A DNA stretch of 64,000 bases, from assembly GCA_009827235.1 (NCBI GenBank), contig SPMW01000005.1, positions 1-64,000 of the forward strand. The letters run 5' to 3'. Under the pieces are notes generated by a model. The model saw only the letters and a list, made by a program, of their open reading frames with translations. It did no database searches and was not told the DNA's origin. A program made the translations under genes and the position numbers. Positions 63,334 to 64,000 of this stretch are shown one piece after another. Every line of letters starts with the position of its first letter. The first letter of the stretch is position 1. This DNA comes from Candidatus Campylobacter infans. GTDB taxonomy: Bacteria; Campylobacterota; Campylobacteria; Campylobacterales; Campylobacteraceae.

Positions 63334-64000
63334 ATGTTTTCACCATTTTTAATGCGCCATCTTAGTATTTATTATATGCTTATTGCTTGCTTTTATTTTG
63401 CCTTAGTTGGTGCTGCTTCAAAGATTTTAAGCGAGCAAATAAATAGCGTTGAGATCGTGTTTTTTCGTAATTTAATCGGGCTAATAATAGTGCTTTTTGC
63501 CCTTAACAAATTACATCATTTTGGCGCAGGCGGGCATTTTGGCTTGCTGGTTTTTAGGGGCATTAGCGGTGCGCTTGGCTTGCTTTGCTTTTTTTATAAT
63601 ATCGCAAATATCGACCTTGGCACGGCTTTTACCTTTCAAAAAACAGCGCCGATTTTCATTTGTATTTTTTCAGCAATTTTGCTTAAAGAAAAATTAAGCC
63701 AATTAAGCTGGATTGCGATATTTTTAGGATTTGCGGGCATTTTATTTATTATGCGGCCTAGCATAAATGGGCTTGATATAAATCACATTATAGGGCTTTT
63801 TGGCGGGATTTTTGCCGGTATGGCGATGACTAGCGTTCATGAGCTACGCAAATTTTATTCTACTGCACAAATTGTGCTTTCTTTTATGTTTTGTGGCGTG
63901 GCGGTGATGGGGGTTTTGCTCGTGGCTGGGAGCTTTGGCTTGATGCAATTTGGCGATTTTTCTTATAAAAATCCTAATGCTTTTGGTTGGGTTTTAGTCG
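63334..64000 (+). CDS. EamA-family (DMT) transporter, 5' part, runs off the window
   Basis: Begins with ATG at 63334 (an AAAGGCATTTTTT sequence upstream). At least 222 codons are visible. It shows about seven hydrophobic segments and the features of the EamA drug/metabolite family: VFFRNLIGLIIVLFA (after EQINSVE), RGISGALGLLCFFYNIANIDLGTAFTFQKTAPIF in shortened form, WIAIFLGFAGILFIM and GIFAGMAMTSVHELRKF. The 3' end is outside the window. Likely exports a metabolite or amino acid; the substrate is unknown. Confidence 0.8.
   Translation, partial: MFSPFLMRHLSIYYMLIACFYFALVGAASKILSEQINSVEIVFFRNLIGLIIVLFALNKLHHFGAGGHFGLLVFRGISGALGLLCFFYNIANIDLGTAFTFQKTAPIFICIFSAILLKEKLSQLSWIAIFLGFAGILFIMRPSINGLDINHIIGLFGGIFAGMAMTSVHELRKFYSTAQIVLSFMFCGVAVMGVLLVAGSFGLMQFGDFSYKNPNAFGWVLV

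Noticed and set aside
1..64000. tRNA or rRNA genes
   Set aside because: I scanned gaps for T-loop (GGTTCGAATCC-like) and rRNA core sequence and found none; small RNAs cannot be excluded by eye.

Overview
The window is AT-rich, gene-dense chromosomal DNA from a member of the Campylobacterota, almost certainly a Campylobacter species. The evidence is gene content and order: a folC-pgp3-bactofilin-mfd block, a lysC-hobA-holB-folP block, a CmeABC efflux operon, a MagIII-type DNA glycosylase, PseI for flagellar pseudaminic acid, a PgbA-type plasminogen-binding domain protein and a CJM1_0395-type putative metalloprotease. Promoters are the extended -10 kind typical of this group (TTTTGnTATAAT without a clear -35). 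Species cannot be fixed from the window alone. I saw no rRNA, tRNA, CRISPR array, insertion sequence or prophage gene.

Layout. 1-5.8 kb is accessory in character: the tail of a glycine-rich membrane protein, a VWA-fold exported protein with a ruined metal site, a TIGR04076-like Cys-rich protein, then a same-strand set made of an acyl-CoA-dehydrogenase-fold protein, a PhnD-like binding protein without signal peptide, and a TusA-like/ferritin-like diiron fusion. 5.8-9.1 kb holds glcD, a PgbA-domain protein and pseI. A repeat-filled 373-bp gap (9.11-9.48 kb) follows, then priA, a pseudopilin and two small cytosolic proteins. 12.5-21 kb carries a HIT protein, a class II aldolase-like protein, rsmH and an FtsL-like protein, a Cache-type chemoreceptor, a CoA-binding protein, ilvA and a class A PBP. 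20.9-28.65 kb is one tightly overlapping run: folC, pgp3, bactofilin (cell shape), mfd, CJM1_0395-type protein, DUF815 ATPase and magIII. htpG and gltS follow.

32.7-34.65 kb is an AT-rich island of unrecognised genes: two membrane-protein genes, each overlapped at its 3' end by a 45-48 codon ORF with a strong ribosome binding site. The second membrane gene is interrupted by a 10-bp tandem duplication and a T9 tract, either of which could act as an on/off switch. This is the least explained part of the window.

34.7-38 kb (minus strand) is radA-ybeY-hypE-hypA. 38.1-45.6 kb is cmeABC, murE and panD. A second chemoreceptor, a cytochrome c peroxidase, leuA, pssA, a split ThrE-type exporter and fumC follow. 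54-58.6 kb has a YkgJ-type cysteine cluster protein and then folP-holB-hobA-lysC-rppH. The end holds a signal-peptidase-I-type MetQ, an orphan ArsS/CprS-like sensor kinase, a complete polar amino-acid ABC transporter and the start of an EamA-family transporter that runs off the window.
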